Of a stretch of DNA of 64,000 nucleotides, positions 1 through 11,630 are shown piece after piece (position 1 is the first letter of the stretch; each line of letters starts with the position of its first letter). The position numbers were made by a program, and so were the translations under genes. The DNA comes from Crossaster papposus. Lineage: Eukaryota; Echinodermata; Asteroidea; Velatida; Solasteridae. The notes beneath the pieces are model-generated. The model ran no database searches and was not told the DNA's origin. It saw only the letters and a program-made list of their open reading frames with translations. The DNA is taken from positions 1-64,000 of the forward strand of contig JBAIAA010000439.1 of the NCBI GenBank assembly GCA_037893245.1, written 5' to 3'.

Positions 1-700
1 GAGTGTTGTTAGTCAATTTCGTAATCTGAAGGTAAAAAGTGCCGAAAAGTGTTTTTTAGGCTCAATGGGCGCTATAGAGCATTTGGGAGTGTTGTTAGTC
101 CATTTCGTGATCTGAAGGTAAATAGTGCCAAAAAGTGTTTGTTAGGCTCAATGGGCGCTATAGAGCATTTGGGAGTGTTGTAAGTCCATTTCGTGATCTG
201 AAGGTAAATAGTGCCAAAAAGTGTTTGTTAGGCTCAATGGGCGCTATAGAGCATTTGGGAGTGTTGTAAGTCCATTTCGTGATCTGAAGGTAAATAGTGC
301 CAAAAAGTGTTTGTTAGGCTCAATGGGCGCTATAGAGCATTTGGGAGGGTTGTTAGTCAATTTCGTGATCTGAAGGTAAAAAGTGTCGAAAAGTGTTTGT
401 TAGGCTCAATAGGCGCTATAGAGCATTTGGGAGTGTTGTTAAGTCAATTTCGTGATCTGAAGGTAAAAAGTGCCGAAAAGTGTTTGTTAGGCTCAATGGG
501 CGCTATAGAGCATTTGGGAGTGTTGTAAGTCAATTTCGTGATCTGAAGGTAAAAAGTGCCGAAAAGTGTTTGTTAGGCTCAATGGGCGCTATAGACCATT
601 TGGGAGTGTTGTAAGTCCATTTCGTGATCTGAAGGTAAAAAGTGCCGAAAAGTGTTTGTTAGGCTCAATGGGCGCTATAGAGCATTTGGGAGTGTTGTAA
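1..700 (+). repeat. Left-edge array segment
   Basis: This stretch starts inside a monomer. It carries a T-like unit with gtaatc, a unit with linker ttgtta, two standard units (the second ending gaggg), then a V-E pair, one agacc unit and J-like units. The same order recurs near 3540-4060, 43430-43950 and 51000-51520, so the window begins inside a truncated copy of the 38-monomer higher-order repeat. Confidence 0.8.
356..442 (+). repeat. 87-bp monomer with linker ttgttaa (class V)
   Basis: This unit ends in ttgttaagtc rather than ttgtaagtc, adding one base. It also carries aaaaagtgtcg and ataggcgc. The next unit (class E, gtcaatttcg with aaaaagtgccg) normally follows a V. 86 is not a multiple of three but 87 is, so the longer linker both removes the in-frame TAA and keeps the reading frame into the next copy. 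That is why the longest open frames in the window sit on V-E pairs. V-E pairs recur throughout, for example at 3892-4067, 29270-29450 and 63750-63905. Confidence 0.85.
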
Positions 701-1906
701 GTCCATTTCGTGATCTGAAGGTAAAAAGTGCCGAAAAGTGTTTGTTAGGCTCAATGGGCGCTATAGAGCATTTAGGAGTGTTGTAAGTCGATTTCGTGAT
801 CTGGGGGTTAAAAGTGCCAAAAAGTGTTTGTTAGGCTCAATAGGCGCTATAGAGCATTTGGGAGTGTTGTTAGTCAATTTCCTGATCTGAAGGTAAAAAG
901 TGCCGAAAAGTGTTTTTTAGGCTCAATGGGCGCTATAGAGCATTTGGGAGTGTTGTAAGTCCATTTCGTGATCTGAAGGTAAATATTGCCAAAAAGTGTT
1001 TGTTAGGCTCAATGGGCGCTATAGAGCATTTGGGAGTGTTGTAAGTCCATTTCGTGATCTGAAGGTAAATAGTGCCAAAAAGTGTTTGTTAGGCTCAATG
1101 GGCGCTATAGAGCATTTGGGAGTGTTGTAAGTCCATTTCGTGATCTGAAGGTAAAAAGTGTCGAAAAGTGTTTGTTAGGCTCAATAGGCGCTATATAGCA
1201 TTTGGGAGTGTTGTTAAGTCAATTTCGTGATCTGAAGGTAAAAAGTGCCGAAAAGTGTTTGTTAGGCTCAATGGGCGCTATAGAGCATTTGGGAGTGTTG
1301 TAAGTCCATTTCGTGATCTGAAGGTAAAAAGTGCCGAAAAGTGTTTGTTAGGCTCAATGGGCGCTATAGAGCATTTAGGAGTGTTGTAAGTCGATTTCGT
1401 GATCTGGGGGTTAAAAGTGCCAAAAAGTGTTTGTTAGGCTCAATAGGCGCTATAGAGCATTTGGGAGTGTTGTTAGTCAATTTCCTGATCTGAAGGTAAA
1501 AAGTGCCGAAAAGTGTTTTTTAGGCTCAATGGGCGCTATAGAGCATTTGGGAGTGTTGTAAGTCCATTTCGTGATCTGAAGGTAAATATTGCCAAAAAGT
1601 GTTTGTTAGGCTCAATGGGCGCTATAGAGCATTTGGGAGTGTTGTAAGTCCATTTCGTGATCTGAAGGTAAATAGTGCCAAAAAGTGTTTGTTAGGCTCA
1701 ATGGGCGCTATAGAGCATTTGGGAGTGTTGTAAGTCCATTTCGTGATCTGAAGGTAAAAAGTGTCGAAAAGTGTTTGTTAGGCTCAATAGGCGCTATATA
1801 GCATTTGGGAGTGTTGTTAAGTCAATTTCGTGATCTGAAGGTAAAAAGTGCCGAAAAGTGTTTGTTAGGCTCAATGGGCGCTATAGACCATTTGGGAGTG
1901 TTGTAA
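701..1906 (+). repeat. Two tandem 603-bp (7-monomer) units
   Basis: Positions 701-1303 and 1304-1906 are direct copies. Shared rare markers are cctgatc (near 881 and 1484), tttaggagtg followed by gggggtt, and ctatatagc (near 1191 and 1794), each pair 603 bp apart. The length equals seven 86-bp units plus one base for the single 87-bp linker. The visible difference is agagc in the last monomer of the first unit against agacc in the second. Confidence 0.9.
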
Positions 1907-2079
1907 GTCCATTTCGTGATCTGAAGGTAAATAGTGCCAAAAAGTGTTTGTTAGGCTCAATGGGCGCTATAGAGCATTTGGGAGTGTTGTAAGTCAATTT
2001 CGTGATCTGAAGGTAAATATTGCCAAAAAGTGTTTGTTAGGCTCAATAGGCGCTATAGAGCATTTGGGAGTGTTGTTAA

Positions 2080-2768
2080 GTCAATTTCGTGATCTAAGGG
2101 TAAAAAGTGCCGAAAAGTGTTTGTTAGGCTCAATGGGCGCTATAGAGCATTTGGGAGTGTTGTAAGTCGATTTCGTGATCTGGGGGTAAAAAGTGCCAAA
2201 AAGTGTTTGTTAGGCTCAATAGGCGCTATAGAGCATTTGGGAGTGTTGTAAGTCCATTTCGTGATCTGAAGGTAAAAAGTGCCGAAAAGTGTTTGTTAGG
2301 CTCAATGGGCGCTATAGAGCATTTGGGAGTGTTGTAAGTCGATTTCGTGATCTGGGGGTAAAAAGTGCCAAAAAGTGTTTGTTAGGCTCAATAGGCGCTA
2401 TAGAGCATTTGGGAGTGTTGTTAAGTCAATTTCGTGATCTAAGGGTAAAAAGTGCCGAAAAGTGTTTGTTAGGCTCAATGGGCGCTATAGAGCATTTGGG
2501 AGTGTTGTAAGTCGATTTCGTGATCTGGGGGTAAAAAGTGCCAAAAAGTGTTTGTTAGGCTCAATAGGCGCTATAGAGCATTTGGGAGTGTTGTAAGTCC
2601 ATTTCGTGATCTGAAGGTAAAAAGTGCCGAAAAGTGTTTGTTAGGCTCAATGGGCGCTATAGAGCATTTGGGAGTGTTGTAAGTCGATTTCGTGATCTGG
2701 GGGTAAAAAGTGCCAAAAAGTGTTTGTTAGGCTCAATAGGCGCTATAGAGCATTTGGGAGTGTTGTTA
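2080..2768 (+). repeat. Tandem duplication of a 4-monomer Q-G-J-G unit
   Basis: The order Q, G, J, G occurs twice: 2080-2424 (345 bp) and 2425-2768 (344 bp). Elsewhere this series occurs once before the F monomer. The last G of the first unit ends in the 87-bp linker ttgttaa that normally precedes Q, while the last G of the second ends in ttgtta before F. The one-base length difference comes from that. Confidence 0.85.
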
Positions 2769-2850
2769 GTTTCGTGATCTGAAGGTAAAAAGTGCCGAAA
2801 AGTGTTTTTTAGGCTCAATGGGCGCTATAGAGCATTTGGGAGTGTTTTTA
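2769..2850 (+). repeat. 82-bp monomer lacking four bases (class F)
   Basis: The start of the unit reads gttagtttcgtg where other copies read gttagtcaatttcgtg, so four bases (caat) are missing. The same units carry tttttt instead of tttgtt. I find 23 copies, with the gtttcg start near 2769, 6040, 9395, 11631, 13779, 15583, 18849, 23061, 26070, 28217, 29592, 30707, 33199, 34917, 38617, 41111, 42660, 46535, 47565, 56347, 58324, 61765 and 62451. The upstream neighbour is usually a G monomer. A deletion this specific most likely arose once, so F monomers mark copies of one ancestral higher-order repeat. Confidence 0.9.
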
Positions 2851-4487
2851 GTCCATTTCGTGATCTGAAGGTAAATAGTGCCAAAAAGTGTTTGTTAGGC
2901 TCAATGGGCGCTGTAGAGCATTTGGGAGTGTTGTAAGTCCATTTCGTGATCTGAAGGTAAATATTGCCAAAAAGTGTTTGTTAGGCTCAATGGGCGCTAT
3001 AGAGCATTTGGGAGTGTTGTAAGTCCATTTCGTGATCTGAAGGTAAATAGTGCCAAAAAGTGTTTGTTAGGCTCAATGGGCGCTATAGAGCATTTGGGAG
3101 TGTTGTTAAGTCAATTTCGTGATCTGAATGTAAAAAGTGCCGAAAAGTGTTTGTTAGGCTCAATGGGCGCTATAGACCATTTGGGAGTGTTGTAAGTCCA
3201 TTTCGTGATCTGAAGGTAAAAAGTGCCGAAAAGTGTTTGTTAGGCTCAATAGGCGCTATAGAGCATTTGGGAGTGTTGTAAGTCCATTTCGTAATCTGAA
3301 GGTAAATAGTGCCAAAAAGTGTTTGTTAGGCTCAATGGGCGCTATAGAGCATTTGGGAGGGTTGTTAGTCAATTTCGTGATCTGAAGGTAAATATTGCCA
3401 AAAAGTGTTTGTTAGGCTCAATAGGCGCTATAGAGCATTTGGGAGTGTTGTAAGTCCATTTCGTGATCTGAAGGTAAAAAATGTCGAAAAGTGTTTGTTA
3501 GGCTCAATAGGCGCTATAGAGCATTTGGGAGTGTTGTTAGTCAATTTCGTAATCTGAAGGTAAAAAGTGCCGAAAAGTGTTTTTTAGGCTCAATGGGCGC
3601 TATAGAGCATTTGGGAGTGTTGTTAGTCCATTTCGTGATCTGAAGGTAAATAGTGCCAAAAAGTGTTTGTTAGGCTCAATGGGCGCTATAGAGCATTTGG
3701 GAGTGTTGTAAGTCCATTTCGTGATCTGAAGGTAAATAGTGCCAAAAAGTGTTTGTTAGGCTCAATGGGCGCTATAGAGCATTTGGGAGTGTTGTAAGTC
3801 CATTTCGTGATCTGAAGGTAAATAGTGCCAAAAAGTGTTTGTTAGGCTCAATGGGCGCTATAGAGCATTTGGGAGGGTTGTTAGTCAATTTCGTGATCTG
3901 AAGGTAAAAAGTGTCGAAAAGTGTTTGTTAGGCTCAATAGGCGCTATAGAGCATTTGGGAGTGTTGTTAAGTCAATTTCGTGATCTGAAGGTAAAAAGTG
4001 CCGAAAAGTGTTTGTTAGGCTCAATGGGCGCTATAGAGCATTTGGGAGTGTTGTAAGTCCATTTCGTGATCTGAAGGTAAAAAGTGTCGAAAAGTGTTTG
4101 TTAGGCTCAATAGGCGCTATAGAGCATTTGGGAGTGTTGTTAAGTCAATTTCGTGATCTGAAGGTAAAAAGTGCCGAAAAGTGTTTGTTAGGCTCAATGG
4201 GCGCTATAGAGCATTTGGGAGTGTTGTAAGTCGATTTCGTGATCTGGGGGTAAAAAGTGCCAAAAAGTGTTTGTTAGGCTCAATAGGCGCTATAGAGCAT
4301 TTGGGAGTGTTGTTAGTCAATTTCGTGATCTGAAGGTAAAAAGTGCCGAAAAGTGTTTTTTAGGCTCAATGGGCGCTATAGAGCATTTGGGAGTGTTGTA
4401 AGTCCATTTCGTGATCTGAAGGTAAATAGTGCCAAAAAGTGTTTGTTAGGCTCAATGGGCGCTATAGAGCATTTGGGAGTGTTGTAA

Positions 4488-4573
4488 GTCCATTTCTTGA
4501 TCTGAAGGTAATTAGTGCCAAAAAGTGTTTGTTAGGCTCAATGGGGGCTATAGAGCATTTGGGAGTGTTGTAA
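4488..4573 (+). repeat. Monomer with ttcttgatc and aattag (class C)
   Basis: Two linked substitutions mark this class: ttcttgatc for ttcgtgatc, which removes a CpG, and gtaattag for gtaaatag. The class is nearly always embedded between S monomers (S, C, S, S). Copies occur in most segments, for example near 12492, 14895, 15239, 17561, 18165, 20827, 25034, 26840, 30362, 31477, 36981, 39561, 45071 and 49285. The copy at 4488 also has atgggggcta instead of atgggcgcta. Confidence 0.85.
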
Positions 4574-6039
4574 GTCCATTTCGTGATCTGAAGGTAAATA
4601 GTGCCAAAAAGTGTTTGTTAGGCTCAATGGGCGCTATAGAGCATTTGGGAGTGTTGTAAGTCCATTTCGTGATCTGAAGGTAAATAGTGCCAAAAAGTGT
4701 TTGTTAGGCTCAATGGGCGCTATAGAGCATTTGGGAGTGTTGTAAGTCCATTTCGTGATCTGAAGGTAAAAAGTGCCGAAAAGTGTTTGTTAGGCTCAAT
4801 GGGCGCTATAGACCATTTGGGAGTGTTGTAAGTCCATTTCGTGATCTGAAGGTAAAAAGTGCCGAAAAGTGTTTGTTAGGCTCAATAGGCGCTATAGAGC
4901 ATTTGGGAGTGTTGTAAGTCCATTTCGTGATCTGAAGGTAAAAAGTGCCGAAAAGTGTTTGTTAGGCTCAATGGGCGCTATAGAGCATTTAGGAGTGTTG
5001 TAAGTCGATTTCGTGATCTGGGGGTTAAAAGTGCCAAAAAGTGTTTGTTAGGCTCAATAGGCGCTATAGAGCATTTGGGAGTGTTGTTAGTCAATTTCGT
5101 GATCTGAAGGTAAAAAGTGCCGAAAAGTGTTTTTTAGGCTCAATGGGCGCTATAGAGCATTTGGGAGTGTTGTAAGTCCATTTCGTGATCTGAAGGTAAA
5201 TATTGCCAAAAAGTGTTTGTTAGGCTCAATGGGCGCTATAGAGCATTTGGGAGTGTTGTAAGTCCATTTCGTGATCTGAAGGTAAATAGTGCCAAAAAGT
5301 GTTTGTTAGGCCCAATGGGCGCTATAGAGCATTTGGGAGTGTTGTAAGTCCATTTCGTGATCTGAAGGTAAAAAGTGTCGAAAAGTGTTTGTTAGGCTCA
5401 ATAGGCGCTATAGAGCATTTGGGAGTGTTGTTAAGTCAATTTCGTGATCTGAAGGTAAAAAGTGCCGAAAAGTGTTTGTTAGGCTCAATGGGCGCTATAG
5501 ACCATTTGGGAGTGTTGTAAGTCCATTTCGTGATCTGAAGGTAAATAGTGCCAAAAAGTGTTTGTTAGGCTCAATGGGCGCTATAGAGCATTTGGGAGTG
5601 TTGTAAGTCAATTTCGTGATCTGAAGGTAAATATTGCCAAAAAGTGTTTGTTAGGCTCAATAGGCGCTATAGAGCATTTGGGAGTGTTGTTAAGTCAATT
5701 TCGTGATCTGAAGGGTAAAAAGTGCCGAAAAGTGTTTGTTAGGCTCAATGGGCGCTATAGAGCATTTGGGAGTGTTGTTAAGTCGATTTCGTGATCTGGG
5801 GGTAAAAAGTGCCAAAAAGTGTTTGTTAGGCTCAATAGGCGCTATAGAGCATTTGGGAGTGTTGTAAGTCCATTTCGTGATCTGAAGGTAAAAAGTGCCG
5901 AAAAGTGTTTGTTAGGCTCAATGGGCGCTATAGAGCATTTGGGAGTGTTGTAAGTCGATTTCGTGATCTGGGGGTAAAAAGTGCCAAAAAGTGTTTGTTA
6001 GGCTCAATAGGCGCTATAGAGCATTTGGGAGTGTTGTTA

Positions 6040-9000
6040 GTTTCGTGATCTGAAGGTAAAAAGTGCCGAAAAGTGTTTTTTAGGATCAATGGGCGCTATA
6101 GAGCATTTGGGGAGTGTTGTTAGTCCATTCGTGATCTGAAGGTAAATAGTGCCAAAAAGTGTTTGTTAGGCTCAATGGGCGCTTAGAGCATTTGGGAGTG
6201 TTGTAAGTCCATTTCGTGATCTGAAGGTAAATATTGCCAAAAAGTGTTTGTTAGGCTCAATGGGCGCTATAGAGCATTTGGGAGTGTTGTAAGTCCATTT
6301 CGTGATCTGAAGGTAAATAGTGCCAAAAAGTGTTTGTTAGGCTCAATGGGCGCTATAGAGCATTTGGGAGTGTTGTTAAGTCAATTTCGTGATCTGAAGG
6401 TAAAAAGTGCCGAAAAGTGTTTGTTAGGCTCAATGGGCGCTATAGACCATTTGGGAGTGTTGTAAGTCCATTTCGTGATCTGAAGGTAAAAAGTGCCGAA
6501 AAGTGTTTGTTAGGCTCAATAGGCGCTATAGAGCATTTGGGAGTGTTGTAAGTCCATTTCGTAATCTGAAGGTAAATAGTGCCAAAAAGTGTTTGTTAGG
6601 CTCAATGGGCGCTATAGAGCATTTGGGAGGGTTGTTAGTCAATTTCGTGATCTGAAGGTAAATATTGCCAAAAAGTGTTTGTTAGGCTCAATAGGCGCTA
6701 TAGAGCATTTGGGAGTGTTGTTAAGTCCATTTCGTGATCTGAAGGTAAAAAGTGCCGAAAAGTGTTTTTTAGGCTCAATGGGCGCTATAGAGCATTTGGG
6801 AGTGTTGTTAGTCCATTTCGTGATCTGAAGGTAAATAGTGCCAAAAAGTGTTTGTTAGGCTCAATGGGCGCTATAGAGCATTTGGGAGTGTTGTAAGTCC
6901 ATTTCGTGATCTTAAGGTAAATAGTGCCAAAAAGTGTTTGTTAGGCTCAATAGGCGCTATAGAGCATTTGGGAGTGTTGTTAAGTCAATTTCGTGATCTG
7001 AAGGTAAAAAGTGCCGAAAAGTGTTTGTTAGGCTCAATGGGCGCTATAGAGCATTTGGGAGGGTTGTTAGTCAATTTCGTGATCTGAAGGTAAATATTGC
7101 CAAAAAGTGTTTGTTAGGCTCAATGGGCGCTATAGAGCATTTGGGAGTGTTGTAAGTCCATTTCGTGATCTGAAGGTAAATAGTGCCAAAAAGTGTTTGT
7201 TAGGCTCAATGGGCGCTATAGAGCATTTGGGAGTGTTGTTAGTCCATTTCGTGATCTGAAGGTAAATAGTGCCGAAAAGTGTTTGTTAGGCTCAATGGGC
7301 GCTATAGAGCATTTGGGAGTGTTGTTAAGTCCATTTCGTGATCTGAAGGTAAATATTGCCAAAAAGTGTTTGTTAGGCTCAATGGGCGCTATAGAGCATT
7401 TGGGAGTGTTGTAAGTCCATTTCGTGATCTGAAGGTAAATAGTGCCAAAAAGTGTTTGTTAGGCTCAATGGGCGCTATAGAGCATTTGGGAGTGTTGTAA
7501 GTCCATTTCTTGATCTGAAGGTAATTAGTGCCAAAAAGTGTTTGTTAGGCTCAATGGGCGCTATAGAGCATTTGGGAGTGTTGTAAGTCCATTTCGTGAT
7601 CTGAAGGTAAATAGTGCCAAAAAGTGTTTGTTAGGCTCAATGGGCGCTATAGAGCATTTGGGAGTGTTGTAAGTCGATTTCGTGATCTGGGGGTAAAAAG
7701 TGCCAAAAAGTGTTTGTTAGGCTCAATAGGCGCTATAGAGCATTTGGGAGTGTTGTTAGTCCATTTCGTGATCTGAAGGTAAAAAGTGCGACAAAGTGTT
7801 TTTTAGGCTCAATGGGCGCTATAGAGCATTTGGGAGTGTTGTTAGTCCATTTCGTGATCTGAAGGTAAATATTGCCAAAAAGTGTTTGTTAGGCTCAATG
7901 GGCGCTATAGAGCATTTGGGAGTGTTGTAAGTCCATTTCGTGATCTGAAGGTAAATAGTGCCAAAAAGTGTTTGTTAGGCTCAATGGGCGCTATAGAGCA
8001 TTTGGGAGTGTTGTAAGTCCATTTCGTGATCTGAAGGTAAATAGTGCCAAAAAGTGTTTGTTAGGCTCAATGGGCGCTATAGAGCATTTGGGAGTGTTGT
8101 AAGTCCATTTCGTGATCTGAAGGTAAAAAGTGCCGAAAAGTGTTTGTTAGGCTCAATGGGCGCTATAGACCATTTGGGAGTGTTGTAAGTCCATTTCGTG
8201 ATCTGAAGGTAAAAAGTGCCGAAAAGTGTTTGTTAGGCTCAATAGGCGCTATAGAGCATTTGGGAGTGTTGTAAGTCCATTTCGTGATCTGAAGGTAAAA
8301 AGTGCCGAAAAGTGTTTGTTAGGCTCAATGGGCGCTATAGAGCATTTAGGAGTGTTGTAAGTCGATTTCGTGATCTGGGGGTTAAAAGTGCCAAAAAGTG
8401 TTTGTTAGGCTCAATAGGCGCTATAGAGCATTTGGGAGTGTTGTTAGTCAATTTCGTGATCTGAAGGTAAAAAGTGCCGAAAAGTGTTTTTTAGGCTCAA
8501 TGGGCGCTATAGAGCATTTGGGAGTGTTGTAAGTCCATTTCGTGATCTGAAGGTAAATATTGCCAAAAAGTGTTTGTTAGGCTCAATGGGCGCTATAGAG
8601 CATTTGGGAGTGTTGTAAGTCCATTTCGTGATCTGAAGGTAAATAGTGCCAAAAAGTGTTTGTTAGGCTCAATGGGCGCTATAGAGCATTTGGGAGTGTT
8701 GTAAGTCCATTTCGTGATCTGAAGGTAAAAAGTGTCGAAAAGTGTTTGTTGGGCTCAATAGGCGCTATAGAGCATTTGGGAGTGTTGTTAAGTCAATTTC
8801 GTGATCTGAAGGTAAAAAGTGCCGAAAAGTGTTTGTTAGGCTCAATGGGCGCTATAGACCATTTGGGAGTGTTGTAAGTCCATTTCGTGATCTGAAGGTA
8901 AATAGTGCCAAAAAGTGTTTGTTAGGCTCAATGGGCGCTATAGAGCATTTGGGAGTGTTGTAAGTCAATTTCGTGATCTGAAGGTAAATATTGCCAAAAA

Positions 9001-9394
9001 GTGTTTGTTAGGCTCAATAGGCGCTATAGAGCATTTGGGAGTGTTGTTAAGTCAATTTCGTGATCTAAGGGTAAAAAGTGCCGAAAAGTGTTTGTTAGGC
9101 TCAATGGGCGCTACAGAGCATTTGGGAGTGTTGTAAGTCGATTTCGTGATCTGGGGGTAAAAAGTGCCAAAAAGTGTTTGTTAGGCTCAATAGGCGCTAT
9201 AGAGCATTTGGGAGTGTTGTAAGTCCATTTCGTGATCTGAAGGTAAAAAGTGCCGAAAAGTGTTTGTTAGGCTCAATGGGCGCTATAGAGCATTTGGGAG
9301 TGTTGTAAGTCGATTTCGTGATCTGGGGGTAAAAAGTGCCAAAAAGTGTTTGTTAGGCTCAATAGGCGCTATAGAGCATTTGGGAGTGTTGTTA
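6040..9394 (+). repeat. Second higher-order repeat copy, rearranged middle (3355 bp)
   Basis: The first third (to about 6720) and last third (from about 8100) follow the reference order, and rare states such as ctgtagagc-like and gaggg copies line up. The middle, about 6720-8090, is replaced by another mixture: a ttaagtcc/tttttt hybrid, linker-ttgtta units, an S with gatcttaagg near 6910, a second gaggg copy near 7062, S, C and G. Total length fits 39 monomers with six 87-bp linkers, one 82-bp F and a net loss of one base. The copy near 7794 reads gcgacaaag, a private change. Confidence 0.78.
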
Positions 9395-11630
9395 GTTTCG
9401 TGATCTGAAGGTAAAAAGTGCCGAAAAGTGTTTTTTAGGCTCAATGGGCGCTATAGAGCATTTGGGAGTGTTGTTAGTCCATTTCGTGATCTGAAGGTAA
9501 ATAGTGCCAAAAAGTGTTTGTTAGGCTCAATGGGCGCTGTAGAGCATTTGGGAGTGTTGTAAGTCCATTTCGTGATCTGAAGGTAAATATTGCCAAAAAG
9601 TGTTTGTTAGGCTCAATGGGCGCTATAGAGCATTTGGGAGTGTTGTAAGTCCATTTCGTAATCTGAAGGTAAATAGTGCCAAAAAGTGTTTGTTAGGCTC
9701 AATGGGCGCTATAGAGCATTTAGGAGTGTTGTTAAGTCAATTTGGTGATCTGAAGGTAAAAAGTGCCGAAAAGTGTTTGTTAGGCTCAATGGGCGCTATA
9801 GACCATTTGGGAGTGTTGTAAGTCCATTTCGTGATCTGAAGGTAAAAAGTGCCGAAAAGTGTTTGTTAGGCTCAATAGGCGCTATAGAGCATTTGGGAGT
9901 GTTGTAAGTCCATTTCGTAATCTGAAGGTAAATAGTGCCAAAAAGTGTTTGTTAGGCTCAATGGGCGCTATAGAGCATTTGGGAGGGTTGTTAGTCAATT
10001 TCGTGATCTGAAGGTAAATATTGCCAAAAAGTGTTTGTTAGGCTCAATAGGCGCTATAGAGCATTTGGGAGTGTTGTAAGTCCATTTCGTGATCTGAAGG
10101 TAAAAAATGTCGAAAAGTGTTTGTTAGGCTCAATAGGCGCTATAGAGCATTTGGGAGTGTTGTTAGTCAATTTCGTAATCTGAAGGTAAAAAGTGCCGAA
10201 AAGTGTTTTTTAGGCTCAATGGGCGCTATAGAGCATTTGGGAGTGTTGTTAGCCCATTTCGTGATCTCAAGGTAAATAGTGCCAAAAAGTGCTTGTTAGG
10301 CTCAATGGGCGCTATAGAGCATTTGGGAGTGTTGTAAGTCCATTTCGTGATCTGAAGGTAAATAGTGCCAAAAAGTGTTTGTTAGGCTCAATGGGCGCTA
10401 TAGAGCATTTGGGAGTGTTGTAAGTCCATTTCGTGATCTGAAGGTAAATAGTGCCAAAAAGTGTTTGTTAGGCTCAATGGGCGCTATAGAGCATTTGGGA
10501 GTGTTGTAAGTCCATTTCGTGATCTGAAGGTAAAAAGTGCCGAAAAGTGTTTGTTAGGCTCAATGGGCGCTATAGACCATTTGGGAGTGTTGTAAGTCCA
10601 TTTCGTGATCTGAAGGTAAAAAGTGCCGAAAAGTGTTTGTTAGGCTCAATAGGCGCTATAGAGCATTTGGGAGTGTTGTAAGTCCATTTCGTGATCTGAA
10701 GGTAAAAAGTGCCGAAAAGTGTTTGTCAGGCTCAATGGGCGCTATAGAGCATTTAGGAGTGTTGTAAAGTCGATTTCGTGATCTGGGGGTTAAAAGTGCC
10801 AAAAAGTGTTTGTTAGGCTCAATAGGCGCTATAGAGCATTTGGGAGTGTTGTTAGTCAATTTCGTGATCTGAAGGTAAAAAGTGCCGAAAAGTGTTTTTT
10901 AGGCTCAATGGGCGCTATAGAGCATTTGGGAGTGTTGTAAGTCCATTTCGTGATCTGAAGGTAAATATTGCCAAAAAGTGTTTGTTAGGCTCAATGGGCG
11001 CTATAGAGCATTTGGGAGTGTTGTAAGTCCATTTCGTGATCTGAAGGTAAATAGTGCCAAAAAGTGTTTGTTAGGCTCAATGGGCGCTATAGAGCATTTG
11101 GGAGTGTTGTAAGTCCATTTCGTGATCTGAAGGTAAAAAGTGTCGAAAAGTGTTTGTTAGGCTCAATAGGCGCTATAGAGCATTTGGGAGTGTTGTTAAG
11201 TCAATTTCGTGATCTGAAGGTAAAAAGTGCCGAAAAGTGTTTGTTAGGCTCAATGGGCGCTATAGACCATTTGGGAGTGTTGTAAGTCCATTTCGTGATC
11301 TGAAGGTAAATAGTGCCAAAAAGTGTTTGTTAGGCTCAATGGGCGCTATAGAGCATTTGGGAGTGTTGTAAGTCAATTTCGTGATCTGAAGGTAAATATT
11401 GCCAAAAAGTGTTTGTTAGGCTCAATAGGCGCTATAGAGCATTTGGGAGTGTTGTTAAGTCAATTTCGTGATCTAAGGGTAAAAAGTGCCGAAAAGTGTT
11501 TGTTAGGCTCAATGGGCGCTATAGAGCATTTGGGAGTGTTGTAAGTCGATTTCGTGATCTGGGGGTAAAAAGTGCCAAAAAGTGTTTGTTAGGCTCAATA
11601 GGCGCTATAGAGCATTTGGGAGTGTTGTTA
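9395..11630 (+). repeat. Third higher-order repeat copy, shortened (2236 bp)
   Basis: It follows the reference order from F through X and the gtaatc T copy, then passes through a copy with gatctcaagg and gtgcttg (near 10268 and 10291) and three S units into D, and joins the late part. The V-E-V-E-G-T-S-C block is missing. From about 10331 to 11626 it matches 37059-38354 at an offset of 26,728 bp, including the rare linker ttgtaaagtcg near 10764. Private changes include gtcagg near 10725 and agcccatttc near 10252. Confidence 0.78.

Larger units (their letters stand above)
2769..6039 (+). repeat. 38-monomer higher-order repeat, reference copy (3271 bp)
   Basis: Running from one F monomer to the next, I read 38 units: F, a copy with ctgtagagc, B, S, an agacc copy after an 87-bp linker, an atagg copy, a gtaatc copy ending gaggg, a gtcaat/aatat copy, X, a gtaatc T copy, a linker-ttgtta copy, two S (the second ending gaggg), V, E, V, E, G, T, S, C, S, S, D, atagg copy, tttagg copy, Gt, T, B, S, V, agacc copy, S, gtcaat/aatat copy, Q, G, J, G. 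Thirty-eight 86-bp units, minus four for F, plus five 87-bp linkers, give 3269. Two extra single bases near 5711-5714 and 5778 account for 3271. Parts of this order recur through most of the window. Confidence 0.82.
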
